Shown: positions 1 through 7,404, counted from the first letter of the stretch. The stretch is DNA of 23,954 nucleotides from an uncultured Collinsella sp. (GCA_958438125.1 CAUBQN010000011.1:1-23954); one strand, 5' to 3'. Program-made: numbers and translations. Notes: a model not told the origin generated them from the letters alone.

Positions 1-72
1 GGTTCCGTGGCCTTATGGGCCTGTCATGCGGGCGGGGTGGCGGGGACGGGCGCAATGGGCTGGGGGGGGGGG

Positions 73-124
73 GCATTACCCTTGGTGGTGGGCCCTGCGT
101 GGGGTCACACCCCAAGGGTAATGC
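73..124. repeat. 13-bp perfect inverted repeat
   Basis: GCATTACCCTTGG at 73-85 is exactly complementary to CCAAGGGTAATGC at 112-124. A competing small hairpin (TGGGGT/ACCCCA, 100-114) lies inside the right half. There is no T-run after the right arm, so it is not an obvious terminator. It could be a recombinase or regulatory binding site at the end of an integrated element. Confidence 0.6.
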
Positions 125-152
125 TCCGCCTGACCGCTTTTAAGCTCGTTGT

Positions 153-251
153 GGGTCGAATTTGGGTCGAATTATTCCGCGTACTTTTCTTTCGTAAATC
201 TATGAAAACATCAAATGACCTGGAGTTATATTGACTTCAATTTGGGTCGAA
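153..251 (+). repeat. Direct repeats AATTTGGGTCGAA near the tRNA scar
   Basis: The 13-mer AATTTGGGTCGAA occurs at 159-171 and again at 239-251. A shorter copy, GGGTCGAATT, lies at 153-162, 11 bp from the next copy. The second full copy sits 30 bp before the tRNA fragment. Short repeats flanking a recombination core are what arm-type integrase or excisionase sites look like, but that role is an inference. Confidence 0.5.
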
Positions 252-280
252 ATGTCTGAATGAAACAACGTCGTAGCGAC

Positions 281-325
281 CTCATAACCCGAAGGTCGGT
301 GGTTCAAATCCGCCCCCCGCGACCA
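281..325 (+). tRNA. 3' half of initiator tRNA-fMet(CAT), truncated (probable att site)
   Basis: The block reads as an anticodon loop CTCATAA (anticodon CAT), the 3' strand of the anticodon stem CCCGA, a variable loop, a complete T-arm (GGTGG/CCGCC around TTCAAAT), the 3' acceptor strand CCCCGCG, and an encoded ACCA. The CCC next to the loop is the initiator hallmark. The preceding bases (GCGAC) cannot pair with CCCGA, and no D-arm or 5' acceptor strand exists upstream, so only the 3' half from the anticodon loop onward is present. A tRNA-type terminator follows directly. This is the usual scar of site-specific integration into a tRNA gene; the functional tRNA-fMet would be elsewhere, possibly at the other end of the element. 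Confidence 0.85.
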
Positions 326-334
326 TGAAACTTC

Positions 335-370
335 AGGTCGGAAGCATAAAAGCTCCCGACCTTTTTCTTT
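335..370 (+). terminator. Rho-independent terminator behind the tRNA fragment
   Basis: AGGTCGG (335-341) pairs with CCGACCT (356-362), with a small inner AGC/GCT pairing, and is followed by TTTTT C TTT. It begins 10 bp after the CCA end, as expected for the original terminator of the tRNA gene. This suggests that the sequence to the right of the scar is native chromosome. Confidence 0.85.
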
Positions 371-584
371 GTCTAGGGGTTTCGGCATCTCTCGTTCTTT
401 GGGTACCTCGAGGCGGGCAATCAGATAGATGCTTACGAGTATCATAGGGTCTTTTTACGTCGCGGTCGTGTCTCGTACTGGTGCGCCGCTCTTTGTGGGA
501 CGTGTCACTTTGCCATAGGTTGTCCGGCGGCGGGGCGCAGGTCGTTCCCCGTGGCGTCGCTCCTTTCGACGCTACGCTACCTGG
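371..584. other. Intergenic, nothing recognised
   Basis: The stretch lies between the tRNA terminator and the 3' end of the alkyltransferase gene. I see no RNA gene, no strong hairpin with a T-tract and no credible reading frame. Confidence 0.5.
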
Positions 585-893
585 CTACTCGTTCCACTGG
601 TGCTTTTTCATGTCGACGCAGCCGTTGTCTCGGAAGGCGACTCCTTCCTCCGTCAGTAGTGCTCGCTGGTCGGGGAAGTTTGGCGCGAGGCGTCCCGCGT
701 GGTTGACGACGCGGTGGCAGGGATAATCGCCGTAGCGATCCGCCTCGCTCAGCACCGCTCCGACCAGGCGAGAGTTTTTCTCCCTGCCGATGAGGCGCGC
801 TATCTGACCGTACGAGGCGACGCATCCCGCCGGAATCTCTGCCACGACGGAGAGAATCTCATAAACCAAATCTTCGTCCAGGACTTTTCCCAT
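585..893 (-). CDS. Small O6-alkylguanine-DNA alkyltransferase (MGMT/Ogt C-terminal domain)
   Basis: The 102-aa protein carries only the DNA-binding/active-site domain of the methylated-DNA-[protein]-cysteine S-methyltransferase family. Visible signatures are the helix-turn-helix region around ASYGQIA (residues 26-32), an arginine-finger segment SRLVGAV (41-47) and the acceptor motif PCHRV (58-62) with Cys59. Full-length Ogt/Ada-C proteins are about 160-180 aa. This size matches alkyltransferase-like (ATL) proteins, which normally have Trp in place of the cysteine, but here the cysteine is kept, so suicidal alkyl transfer is possible. The start is an ATG behind GGAGCG. It is last in a minus-strand run after the CBS and MFS genes, 174 bp away, so co-transcription is uncertain. 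Confidence 0.88.
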   Translation of the reverse strand: MGKVLDEDLVYEILSVVAEIPAGCVASYGQIARLIGREKNSRLVGAVLSEADRYGDYPCHRVVNHAGRLAPNFPDQRALLTEEGVAFRDNGCVDMKKHQWNE

Positions 894-1067
894 CGTATCG
901 CTCCCGTGTTCGCTTTTGCCTTCGGGGGCGCGGCGCCGATCACCCGTGCTGCGATTTTCGCAGCTCCCCTTACCGAAGCATCGAGGGAAAGCGCGTGCGT
1001 GTCAAGGTTGTCTGGTCCAGTTGCTGGCTCGATGCCTCGAGATGTTCGCCTCAAGTGCGACCTGCCC

Positions 1068-1574
1068 CTATTGGAAAAGGATGCCGAAGATGTATTTGGT
1101 GATGGCGGAGCGGCGGATGACCCCCACGAGTTTGCCCTCGTCATCAACCACAGGAAGCTTCTTGAACTTCTTCTTCGCCAGCAGCGCGGCGACGCGGGCG
1201 ATGCTCTGCTCGGGACGGGCACACACTACCTGGCGCGTCGCGAAATCCATGACGCAGCGATCCTTCAGGTCTTCGATGCGCTGCTCAAGGCTCTGATCGT
1301 CGAAGTACAGCATGGACGCGTCGCCGCCCGTGAAGATGGTGTGAGCGCGATGCTGCGCGATGGCTCCCATGACATCGCCGTCGGAGATGAACCCGACCAC
1401 CTGGTTGCGCTCATCGATTACGGGCATGCTGCTCACCTCGTTTTCGGCGAGCATGCGCACCACGTCGGAAATCGTGCAATCCTGCGTGCAGGTGAACGGC
1501 TCTTCAATCATGATGCTCGAAACGGGCGTCCCCTCGAGCTCGAGCGGGATGCGCTCGGACAGAATCTCGGACAT
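1068..1574 (-). CDS. Twin CBS-domain protein
   Basis: The 168-aa soluble protein consists of two CBS motifs, roughly residues 18-72 (VSSIMIEEPFTCTQDCTISDVVRML ... PVIDERNQVVGFISDGDV) and 107-164 (CVMDFATRQVVCARPEQSIARV ... LPVVDDEGKLVGVIRRS). Such Bateman modules usually bind adenine nucleotides and act as energy or ligand sensors. No enzymatic domain is attached. The start ATG lies 3 bp past the stop of the MFS gene, and its Shine-Dalgarno AGGAGG is inside the last codons of that gene, so the two are translationally coupled. A role in modulating the transporter is suggested by this coupling but not shown. Confidence 0.9.
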   Translation of the reverse strand: MSEILSERIPLELEGTPVSSIMIEEPFTCTQDCTISDVVRMLAENEVSSMPVIDERNQVVGFISDGDVMGAIAQHRAHTIFTGGDASMLYFDDQSLEQRIEDLKDRCVMDFATRQVVCARPEQSIARVAALLAKKKFKKLPVVDDEGKLVGVIRRSAITKYIFGILFQ

Positions 1575-1577
1575 CGC

Positions 1578-3017
1578 TTATGCCTCCTTCGTTTTCGGTA
1601 CGGTTTTCTTGGTGCGCACGCTGAATATGGCGCAGATAAGGGAAACGAGGCCGATTGCCGCGCACACCTTGTAAGCGACGCCCGCGCCCACGGCGGTGGC
1701 TACTTGGATGCTCGCATCGACGCCGGCCGACGCGGTGACGCCTGTCATGACCGTGATGATGAGCGCCGTGCACAAACCGCCGGCGACCTGGCGGCCGGTG
1801 TTCGCGATGGCGTTGCCGTGGGCGATCATGTCATTTTTCAAGGCATTGACACCCCATGTGTTCACCGGCATGTTCGCGAGCGACTGGCCGGCGGACTGCA
1901 GCATGCAGAACAGCGCAACCACCAAGATGGGCGTGTTTACCGTCGAAAGCGAGAGCAGGAACAGGGCGCCGGTCATGAGGGCCAGGCCGACGATCGAGAT
2001 GGCACGCGGACCGAACTTGTCGAACACCACGCCGGAGATAGGGCTGATGATGATGCCCACCGCCGCGGCGGGAAGCATGGCCATGCCGGTTTCGAAGGCC
2101 GAAGCGCCAAGCGAGGTTTGCAGCAGCAACGGCAACAGCGTGTTGGTGACCAGGCATGCGGCGTTGATGAGCGTGACGATGATGGCGGCCACGCGGAACT
2201 CGCGCGTCTTGAGCGTGCCCAGTTGAAGCAGCGGGTCCTCGATTTTGCCCTGGCGTACGACGAACAGCACCAAGCACACGACACCCGCGACGATCGAGCC
2301 GAGCACCACGGGGTTGCCCCAACCCATCGACGAGGCGCTCGAGAACCCGTAGAGAAGTCCGCCGAAGGCGATGGTGGAGAGGACGACCGAGGGCAGGTCG
2401 AGCTTGGGGTTCTTCAGCTCGCCCACGTTTTTCAGCATGAACACGCCCAGCACCAGCACGAGAATTGCGAGGGGGACGATGGCGCCGATCATGGTGCGCC
2501 AGCCGTACGTGTCGATCACCGCACCGCCTACGACGGGGCCGACCGCGGGACCCGCCGACATGACGATGCCCGCCATGCCCATAGCCGTTCCTCGTTTCTC
2601 GACGGGGAACACCAGCATGGGAACCACCGAGACAAGCGGCATGAGCACGCCTGAGCCCGCCGCTTGCAACACGCGACCGATGATGAGGAACAGGAAATCA
2701 GGGGCTGCGGCGCACAGCAGCGTGCCCAGCGCGAACACCAGCGTCGCCCCGAAGAATAGCGCGCGGGTGCTGAACTTGTCGATAAGGAACGCCGAAACGG
2801 GGACCATGATGCCGCTCACCAGCGGGTATATGGACATGATCCACTGGGCAGTCGAGGCATCGATGGCGAAATCGGACATGATGACCGGCAGCGCAGGCGA
2901 CATCACCGTTTGGTTCAGTAGCGCCAAGAAGGCACCCAGGACGACGACCGCGACGATGCGGATCTGGGTACCGGTAATGCGCCCATTGGCGGGCGCGACC
3001 GTACAATTATCAGACAT
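1578..3017 (-). CDS. MFS drug/multidrug exporter, DHA2 (EmrB/QacA) type
   Basis: The 479-aa integral membrane protein has an N-terminal TM segment (IVAVVVLGAFLALLNQTV) followed by many more, consistent with the 14-TM DHA2 family of proton-coupled exporters. The antiporter motif C is clear (SAGPAVGPVVGGAVID, about residues 154-169). The family exports drugs, bile-type amphiphiles or metabolites; the substrate cannot be read from sequence. The ATG is preceded by GGAAG at a good distance. It leads the MFS-CBS pair. A 7-bp inverted repeat about 65-85 bp upstream may be its operator. Confidence 0.9.
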   Translation of the reverse strand: MSDNCTVAPANGRITGTQIRIVAVVVLGAFLALLNQTVMSPALPVIMSDFAIDASTAQWIMSIYPLVSGIMVPVSAFLIDKFSTRALFFGATLVFALGTLLCAAAPDFLFLIIGRVLQAAGSGVLMPLVSVVPMLVFPVEKRGTAMGMAGIVMSAGPAVGPVVGGAVIDTYGWRTMIGAIVPLAILVLVLGVFMLKNVGELKNPKLDLPSVVLSTIAFGGLLYGFSSASSMGWGNPVVLGSIVAGVVCLVLFVVRQGKIEDPLLQLGTLKTREFRVAAIIVTLINAACLVTNTLLPLLLQTSLGASAFETGMAMLPAAAVGIIISPISGVVFDKFGPRAISIVGLALMTGALFLLSLSTVNTPILVVALFCMLQSAGQSLANMPVNTWGVNALKNDMIAHGNAIANTGRQVAGGLCTALIITVMTGVTASAGVDASIQVATAVGAGVAYKVCAAIGLVSLICAIFSVRTKKTVPKTKEA

Positions 3018-3537
3018 AAGCTTCCTTCGTATCTATTCGATTCTTCGCCGAAGGCGCGCCGGCCCACGGGCGAAATAACATGCACGTGCTATGCGTGCAT
3101 CAGATACGACAGGAAGAAAGCGGCTGCTCAGAGCGCACTTGGGGAACAACAGGAGAGACCCCGTATACCAGGGGCCGCCGAATTGCGATGTATGCTTTGG
3201 TCAAATCCTTCATAGCGGGGAGGTATTTTAGCAGCCGTCTTCGCCCCTTTCAAGGGATGTAACCCAGACGTTGATTTTCTTCACCGAGGCGCCATCGTTG
3301 ACGGGTGGCGTGCTTCTCTATCGCCACACCGCGGGGCGAGGGAACGCCGCGGCGAGCTTGTACATCGGCTATGTGTGCAGCTGCGAGCGTGTCGCCGGCG
3401 CGCGCTGGGCGCCAGTCCGATCCGGCCGACTCTTGCCGACGGTCGGTCGCCGTCCTCCTCCATCTCCGCCTGCTCTGTTTTTGCTCGGCTCCCTTGTCGC
3501 ATCATGGACGGACGAGAATTGAGCGAAGGCGGTACGT
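3018..3537. other. 520-bp gene-free gap between divergent genes
   Basis: This gap separates the MFS gene (minus strand) from the ArsC-like gene (plus strand). Apart from the inverted repeat at 3080-3100, I find no tRNA, no hairpin with a T-tract and no reading frame with a recognisable product; short frames here have arginine/serine-rich, shadow-like translations. It is long for this compact genome and could hold promoters or a small RNA. Confidence 0.45.
3080..3100. promoter_or_regulatory. Candidate operator upstream of the MFS exporter
   Basis: ATGCACG (3080-3086) and CGTGCAT (3094-3100) form a perfect 7-bp dyad with a 7-nt centre, 63 bp upstream of the MFS start codon. The spacing and symmetry fit a dimeric repressor such as a TetR- or MarR-type regulator, but no such gene is adjacent. 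Confidence 0.4.
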
Positions 3538-3879
3538 ATGAACATCCAGATATTCGGCACGAAGAAAAGCTTCGATACTAAGAAGGCGCAGCGCTATTTC
3601 AAGGAACGTCGTGTGAAGTTCCAGTTCATCGACTTGAAGGAAAAGGGGATGAGCAAAGGCGAGCTCGAAAGCGTGGCGCGCGCCGTCGGCGGGATCGACG
3701 CTGTGATCGATCCAAAGGCGAAAGATGCCGACACGGTTGCGCTCGTACAGTATCTTGCTGCCGACCAGAAGTTCGAAAAGGTGCTCGATAACCAGCAGAT
3801 TCTTCGTGAGCCCATCGTTCGCAACGGCCGCCAGGCAACCGTTGGCTACGAGCCTGACGTGTGGAAGGGCTGGGAATAA
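3538..3879 (+). CDS. ArsC/Spx-fold protein lacking the catalytic cysteine
   Basis: The 113-aa thioredoxin-fold protein belongs to the ArsC/Spx/YffB family, seen in the N-terminal IQIFGTKKSFDTKKAQRYF, the LKEKGMSKGEL helix region and the C-terminal ILREPIVRNGRQATVGYEPDVW, which matches the family's RPIV..G..VGF segment. The family's redox cysteine (as in YGIKNCDTIKKA of YffB) is replaced by Ser at residue 11, and the whole protein has no cysteine. Arsenate reductase or disulfide chemistry is therefore not possible by the usual route; a binding or adaptor role is likelier. The start is an ATG behind GAAGGCGG. It is monocistronic with a terminator just downstream. Confidence 0.85.
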   Translation: MNIQIFGTKKSFDTKKAQRYFKERRVKFQFIDLKEKGMSKGELESVARAVGGIDAVIDPKAKDADTVALVQYLAADQKFEKVLDNQQILREPIVRNGRQATVGYEPDVWKGWE

Positions 3880-3896
3880 AGCGGCTGGGAATAAAG
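3868..3896 (+). repeat. Tandem 15-bp duplication over the stop codon
   Basis: GGCTGGGAATAAAG occurs at 3868-3881 and again at 3883-3896, so the final Gly-Trp-Glu-stop codons of the ArsC-like gene are duplicated just behind the real stop. This is probably replication slippage. The first stop is used, so the protein is unaffected. Confidence 0.85.
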
Positions 3897-3898
3897 TG

Positions 3899-3940
3899 AA
3901 GCGCCCACGCCCGTGGTTTTATCCACGGACGCGGGCGCTT
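3899..3940 (+). terminator. Hairpin terminator after the ArsC-like gene
   Basis: AAGCGCCC (3899-3906) pairs with GGGCGCTT (3933-3940), with an inner CCGTGG/CCACGG stem and a TTTTAT loop. It starts 20 bp after the stop codon. The T-tract is short, so it may work as a processing or bidirectional stem between the convergent ArsC-like and dehydratase genes. Confidence 0.65.
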
Positions 3941-3995
3941 GCGTAAGACGTCTCTTGTCGTTTGAGTGGAGCGCCCCGGCGGCGCTGAACAACGC

Positions 3996-4023
3996 GCCCC
4001 GGTGACGTGGCTCGGGGCTCTTT
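3996..4023 (+). terminator. Weak second hairpin between convergent genes
   Basis: GCCCCG (3996-4001) pairs with CGGGGC (4013-4018) and is followed by TCTTT. It lies 44-71 bp beyond the stop of the dehydratase gene on the other strand. It may be a backup terminator; the stem is short. Confidence 0.3.
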
Positions 4024-4066
4024 GTGCCGCGCATCTATGAGAGGAGATATTTGATGCGCATGGGCG

Positions 4067-5845
4067 CTACTCCATGTAGCCACCCTGAATGGCGGAAACT
4101 GCATGCTCAGTAAAGAACTTGAGCGTGCCGGAGGTATAGCGATTAGCCTTGGGCTTCCAAGCGGCTCGACGCTCGGCCAGGACGGCGTCGACCTCGGCCG
4201 GCTCCATCTCCTTACCGGCGATGCCCACGATGGACAGCGAGCGCTCGGGGATGTTGATTCGGATAAGGTCGCCTTCCTCGATCAGGGCAATCGGGCCGCC
4301 CACGGCAGCCTCGGGCGAAACGTGACCGATAGCCGGACCCTTGGAGGCGCCGGAGAAGCGGCCATCGGTGATCAGGGCAATGCTCGCACCCAGCTCGGGA
4401 TCGCTGGCGATAGCCTCGGTGGTGTAGAACATCTCGGGCATACCGGAACCCTTGGGGCCCTCGTAGCGAATGATAACGGCATCGCCGGGCTTGACCTCGT
4501 GCGTCAGGACGGCGTGAATGGCGTCCTCCTCGCAGTCGAACGGACGGGCCTTGAGCGTAGCCTGGAACATCTCGCGCGGAACAACCGTGTGCTTGACGAC
4601 GGCGCCCTCGGGAGCAAGGTTGCCGTGGAGGATGGCGATGGAGCCGTCGGTACCAAAGGCCTGGTCAAACGGGCGAATGATGTCCTCGCGCTTGAGGTTC
4701 CACTTCTCCAAGTAGCGGCCGCACTTCTCGTAGTAACCGTTGTTCTTGAGGCCCTCGAGGTTCTCGCCGAGAGTCTTGCCGGTGACGGTCATAACGTCGA
4801 GGTGGAGCATCGACTTGATCTCCTCCATGATGCGCGGCACGCCGCCCGCATAGTAGAAGAACTGCGCCGGCCACTCGCCTGCGGGGCGAACGTTGAGCAG
4901 GTAGTGGGCGCCACGGTGCAGGCGATCGAAATCGTCGGCGGACATCTCGATGCCAAACTCGCGGGCGATCGCGGGGATGTGCAGCAGCGAATTGGTGGAA
5001 CCGGAGATGGCGCCGTGGACCATGATGAGGTTCTCGAAGGACTCTTTGGTCACAATGTCACGCGGACACAGGTTGTGCTCGGAGAGCCACACGGACTGAC
5101 GGCCGGCCTCGCGCGCAAACTCACGCAGATCGGAGCTGGTTGCGGGCAGCAGGGCCGTGCCGGGGAGCATAAGGCCCAGGGCCTCGGCGGTAACCTGCAT
5201 GGTCGACGCGGTGCCCATAAACGAGCAGGCGCCGCAGCTGGGGCATGCGTTGTGCTTGGCAAACTCAAGCTCCTCGCGGGAAATCTCGCCGCGCTCGTAG
5301 CGGGCAGAAATCGCGCCGAGCTGCTCCAGGGTCAGCAGGTCAGGACCGGCATCCATGACACCGCCGGTAACGACGATGGAGGGGATGTTGATGCGGCCCA
5401 TGGCCATGAGGTTCGCAGGCAGGCCCTTATCGCAGCTGGCGACAAAGACGCCGGCGTCGAACGGGGTGGCCTTGGCATGGATCTCGATCATGTTGGCGAT
5501 CATGTCGCGGCTGGGCAGCGAGTAGTTGATGCCATCGTGGCCCTGGGCCTCGCCGTCGCAGATATCGGTGCAGAAGTAACGAGCACCGTGACCGCCAGCC
5601 TCGGCAACGCCAGCACGGACCTCCTCGACCAGATCAAACAGGCCGGCAGAACCCGGGTGCGAGTCGCCGAACGTCGACTCGATAATGATCTGCGGCTTGT
5701 CCAGATCTTCGATGGACCAACCAGAGCCCAGACGCAGCGGGTCCATCTCGGGGCTGATGGTGCGAAACTTGCCGGAACGCGGCTGCAGCTTGGCAACCAG
5801 GTCGGCTGCCTCCTGCTGAATCTGTGCCCTGGTCTTCTCGTCCAT
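4067..5845 (-). CDS. IlvD/Edd-family Fe-S sugar-acid dehydratase
   Basis: The 592-aa protein is a dehydratase of the IlvD/Edd family, which removes water from 2,3-dihydroxy acids or aldonates. The Fe-S ligand segments are visible: FCTDICDGEAQGHDG, SCDKGLPANLMAMGR and CPSCGACSFMGTASTMQ, along with SHPGSAGL and DGRFSGASKGPAIGHVSPEA near the C-terminus. The family includes dihydroxy-acid dehydratase, 6-phosphogluconate dehydratase and aldonate (xylonate, arabinonate, gluconate, galactonate) dehydratases. Pairing with a GntP permease and a GntR regulator, and the absence of other ilv genes, favours an aldonate substrate giving a 2-keto-3-deoxy acid. I chose the ATG preceded by GAGGAGA; an upstream in-frame start at 5881 has no Shine-Dalgarno. 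It is second in the permease operon. Confidence 0.88.
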   Translation of the reverse strand: MDEKTRAQIQQEAADLVAKLQPRSGKFRTISPEMDPLRLGSGWSIEDLDKPQIIIESTFGDSHPGSAGLFDLVEEVRAGVAEAGGHGARYFCTDICDGEAQGHDGINYSLPSRDMIANMIEIHAKATPFDAGVFVASCDKGLPANLMAMGRINIPSIVVTGGVMDAGPDLLTLEQLGAISARYERGEISREELEFAKHNACPSCGACSFMGTASTMQVTAEALGLMLPGTALLPATSSDLREFAREAGRQSVWLSEHNLCPRDIVTKESFENLIMVHGAISGSTNSLLHIPAIAREFGIEMSADDFDRLHRGAHYLLNVRPAGEWPAQFFYYAGGVPRIMEEIKSMLHLDVMTVTGKTLGENLEGLKNNGYYEKCGRYLEKWNLKREDIIRPFDQAFGTDGSIAILHGNLAPEGAVVKHTVVPREMFQATLKARPFDCEEDAIHAVLTHEVKPGDAVIIRYEGPKGSGMPEMFYTTEAIASDPELGASIALITDGRFSGASKGPAIGHVSPEAAVGGPIALIEEGDLIRINIPERSLSIVGIAGKEMEPAEVDAVLAERRAAWKPKANRYTSGTLKFFTEHAVSAIQGGYME

Positions 5846-5953
5846 AATGCTCTCCTCTTTTGGTTTGAACGGTTGTACCAATCGTTGGTTAATGAATCAG
5901 GTGTAAATGGGTACCGAGCGATGCCCTCGGCAAAAGATGCTTAGCTACGCGAA

Positions 5954-7315
5954 CTAGGCGAAGAACGAAATCACCAGGGCGCAGGCAAGACCCGAAAGGC
6001 CGATGAGCGTCTCCATAATGGTCCAGGACTTGAGGGTGGTTTTCTCGTCAATCTCCAGGAACGAGGAGCACATCCAAAAACCGGCATCGTTGACGTGCGA
6101 GAGGGCCGTGGCACCGCCGCAGATAGCAAGACAGATGGAGGCACGCATGAGCACCGAAGCGCCGGCGACCGCGGGCATGGCGGCCATAATGCCCGATGCC
6201 ATGGTCATAGCGACGATGGAGCTGCCAACAGAGGCACGCACCATGACGGCAATCAAAAAGGCAACGACCACCAAAGGTAGCGGTGAAGCCTCGAGCATGG
6301 GCCCAATAACCTGGCCCAAGCCGCAGTCCTGCAGCATCCAGCGAATGACGCCGCCGCAAGCGATAACCAGCAAGATCATGCCGACGGGCTTAAGAGAGCG
6401 GTCGAGCAAGGCCTTGAGCTCGGCGCCGGAGTAGCCGCGGCGCGCGCCCAGCAGATACATCGCGACGAGCGTGGCGAGCGTCAAAGCGACGAACGGCTTG
6501 CCCAGGAAGGCGAGAATCGAGGCGAGCTCGGCGGGCATGGGGATATAAGAAGACAGCGTGCCCAGCAAAATCAGACAAAGCGGCGTGAGCACGATGGCAA
6601 GCACCATGCCAAAGGAGGGAAGCTCCTTTTCGTCGCTCGCGCCCTCGGCAGAGGTAAAGTGCTCCGGAACATCGGTAAAGATGCGACCGCCCACGTTGCG
6701 ACCCCAGATGACGCCGGCGATCGCCATGGCGATGAAGGCGGTAGGGATACCGACGAGGATCATGGTACCCAGGTCGACACCGAGCGTGCCGGCGACCAGA
6801 ACCGACCCGGCCGATGGCGGCACAAACGCATAGCCAGCGGCAAGTCCCGCGAGCAGCGCGATGCCGTAGTAGAGCGTCGACTTTTTGGTCTGCGATGCCA
6901 CACTAAACGCAAGTGGGATCAAAACGACCACGCCGGCCTCAAAGAACACCGTAGTGCCGATAACCAGACCGGTAATGCCCAGCGCCCAGCTGGAATGACC
7001 CTGCCCAAAGGTATCGATGAAGGTCTGGGCGATCTTCTTGGCGCCGCCGCTCTCCTCAAGAATCTGGCCAAACATCGAGCCGAGGCCAATGAGCAGGGCG
7101 ATGTTTTGCAGCGTGGTTCCCACGCCCTTGGTGACAGTGTCCGCCACCAGGTCGAGCGGCATACCGGCGCCGATGCCGATCGCGAGCGCCGAGACCATCA
7201 TCGAAAGCACAGGATGCAGCTTGAACTTAATGATGAGCGCAAGCAGCAGCGCGATGCCCACGATAGCGGCGATGACCAGCCTGGTGGGGTCGGCCATAAA
7301 CGTTGGGTCTGACAT
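5954..7315 (-). CDS. GntP-family gluconate/aldonate:H+ permease
   Basis: The 453-aa polytopic protein shows the GntP family pattern: N-terminal hydrophobic segments (IVAIIVGIALLLALIIKFKLHPVLSMMVSALAIGIGAGM in outline), a LGSMFGQILEESGGAKKIAQTF loop, and a conserved C-terminal half with VRASVGSSIVAMTMASGIMA and SHVNDAGFWM. Family members import gluconate, idonate, glycerate or related sugar acids with protons. The start ATG follows GGAGG. It is the first gene of an operon with the dehydratase and is divergent from the FadR-type regulator, with operator-like palindromes in between. The exact substrate is inferred from context. Confidence 0.9.
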   Translation of the reverse strand: MSDPTFMADPTRLVIAAIVGIALLLALIIKFKLHPVLSMMVSALAIGIGAGMPLDLVADTVTKGVGTTLQNIALLIGLGSMFGQILEESGGAKKIAQTFIDTFGQGHSSWALGITGLVIGTTVFFEAGVVVLIPLAFSVASQTKKSTLYYGIALLAGLAAGYAFVPPSAGSVLVAGTLGVDLGTMILVGIPTAFIAMAIAGVIWGRNVGGRIFTDVPEHFTSAEGASDEKELPSFGMVLAIVLTPLCLILLGTLSSYIPMPAELASILAFLGKPFVALTLATLVAMYLLGARRGYSGAELKALLDRSLKPVGMILLVIACGGVIRWMLQDCGLGQVIGPMLEASPLPLVVVAFLIAVMVRASVGSSIVAMTMASGIMAAMPAVAGASVLMRASICLAICGGATALSHVNDAGFWMCSSFLEIDEKTTLKSWTIMETLIGLSGLACALVISFFA

Positions 7316-7328
7316 CTTTCCTCCAATT

Positions 7329-7384
7329 CATCAGACCTTTTGAATTCGCCTGATGACTATAGCGTGTTTTGGAAAGGTCTGATG
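7329..7384. promoter_or_regulatory. Paired inverted TCTGATG boxes over the GntP promoter region
   Basis: CATCAGACCTTT at 7329-7340 is exactly inverted as AAAGGTCTGATG at 7373-7384, a 12-bp match 32 bp apart. A further CCTGATGA lies at 7349-7356. A candidate minus-strand -10 element TATAGT (7356-7361) sits between the two arms; no good -35 is visible. The arrangement suggests that a repressor, probably the adjacent GntR protein, straddles the permease promoter. Confidence 0.6.
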
Positions 7385-7404
7385 TTTCATTTTGAAATTT
7401 GTTC

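Larger units (their letters stand above)
1..280. other. Unrecognised sequence left of the tRNA scar
   Basis: No convincing gene is visible in either strand; the short reading frames have low-complexity Gly/Trp-rich or tRNA-derived translations. It contains a run of twelve G at 62-73, an inverted repeat at 73-124 and a repeated AATTTGGGTCGAA motif. Because it abuts a truncated tRNA gene, I infer that it is the terminal non-coding end of an integrated element extending out of the window to the left. No integrase is visible. Confidence 0.4.

Noticed and set aside
281..325. A complete tRNA gene
   Set aside because: No D-arm, 5' acceptor strand or pairing 5' anticodon strand exists upstream; only the 3' half is present.
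200..445. Minus-strand 81-aa frame across the tRNA fragment
   Set aside because: The LNHRPSGYE-type peptide is the translation of the reverse complement of a tRNA 3' half, a common spurious call.
699..2654. Long plus-strand open frame (651 codons) opposite the CBS and MFS genes
   Set aside because: Its translation is His/Asp/Arg-rich low complexity typical of the antisense of GC-rich genes; the minus strand carries clear MFS and CBS motifs with ribosome sites.
4067..5845. Biosynthetic dihydroxy-acid dehydratase (ilvD)
   Set aside because: It cannot be excluded from sequence, but the operon with a GntP permease and FadR-type regulator and the lack of ilv neighbours favour an aldonate dehydratase.
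4103..5944. Plus-strand frame of 613 codons opposite the dehydratase
   Set aside because: It is the antisense shadow of a well-conserved IlvD/Edd gene and has no domain signature or ribosome site.
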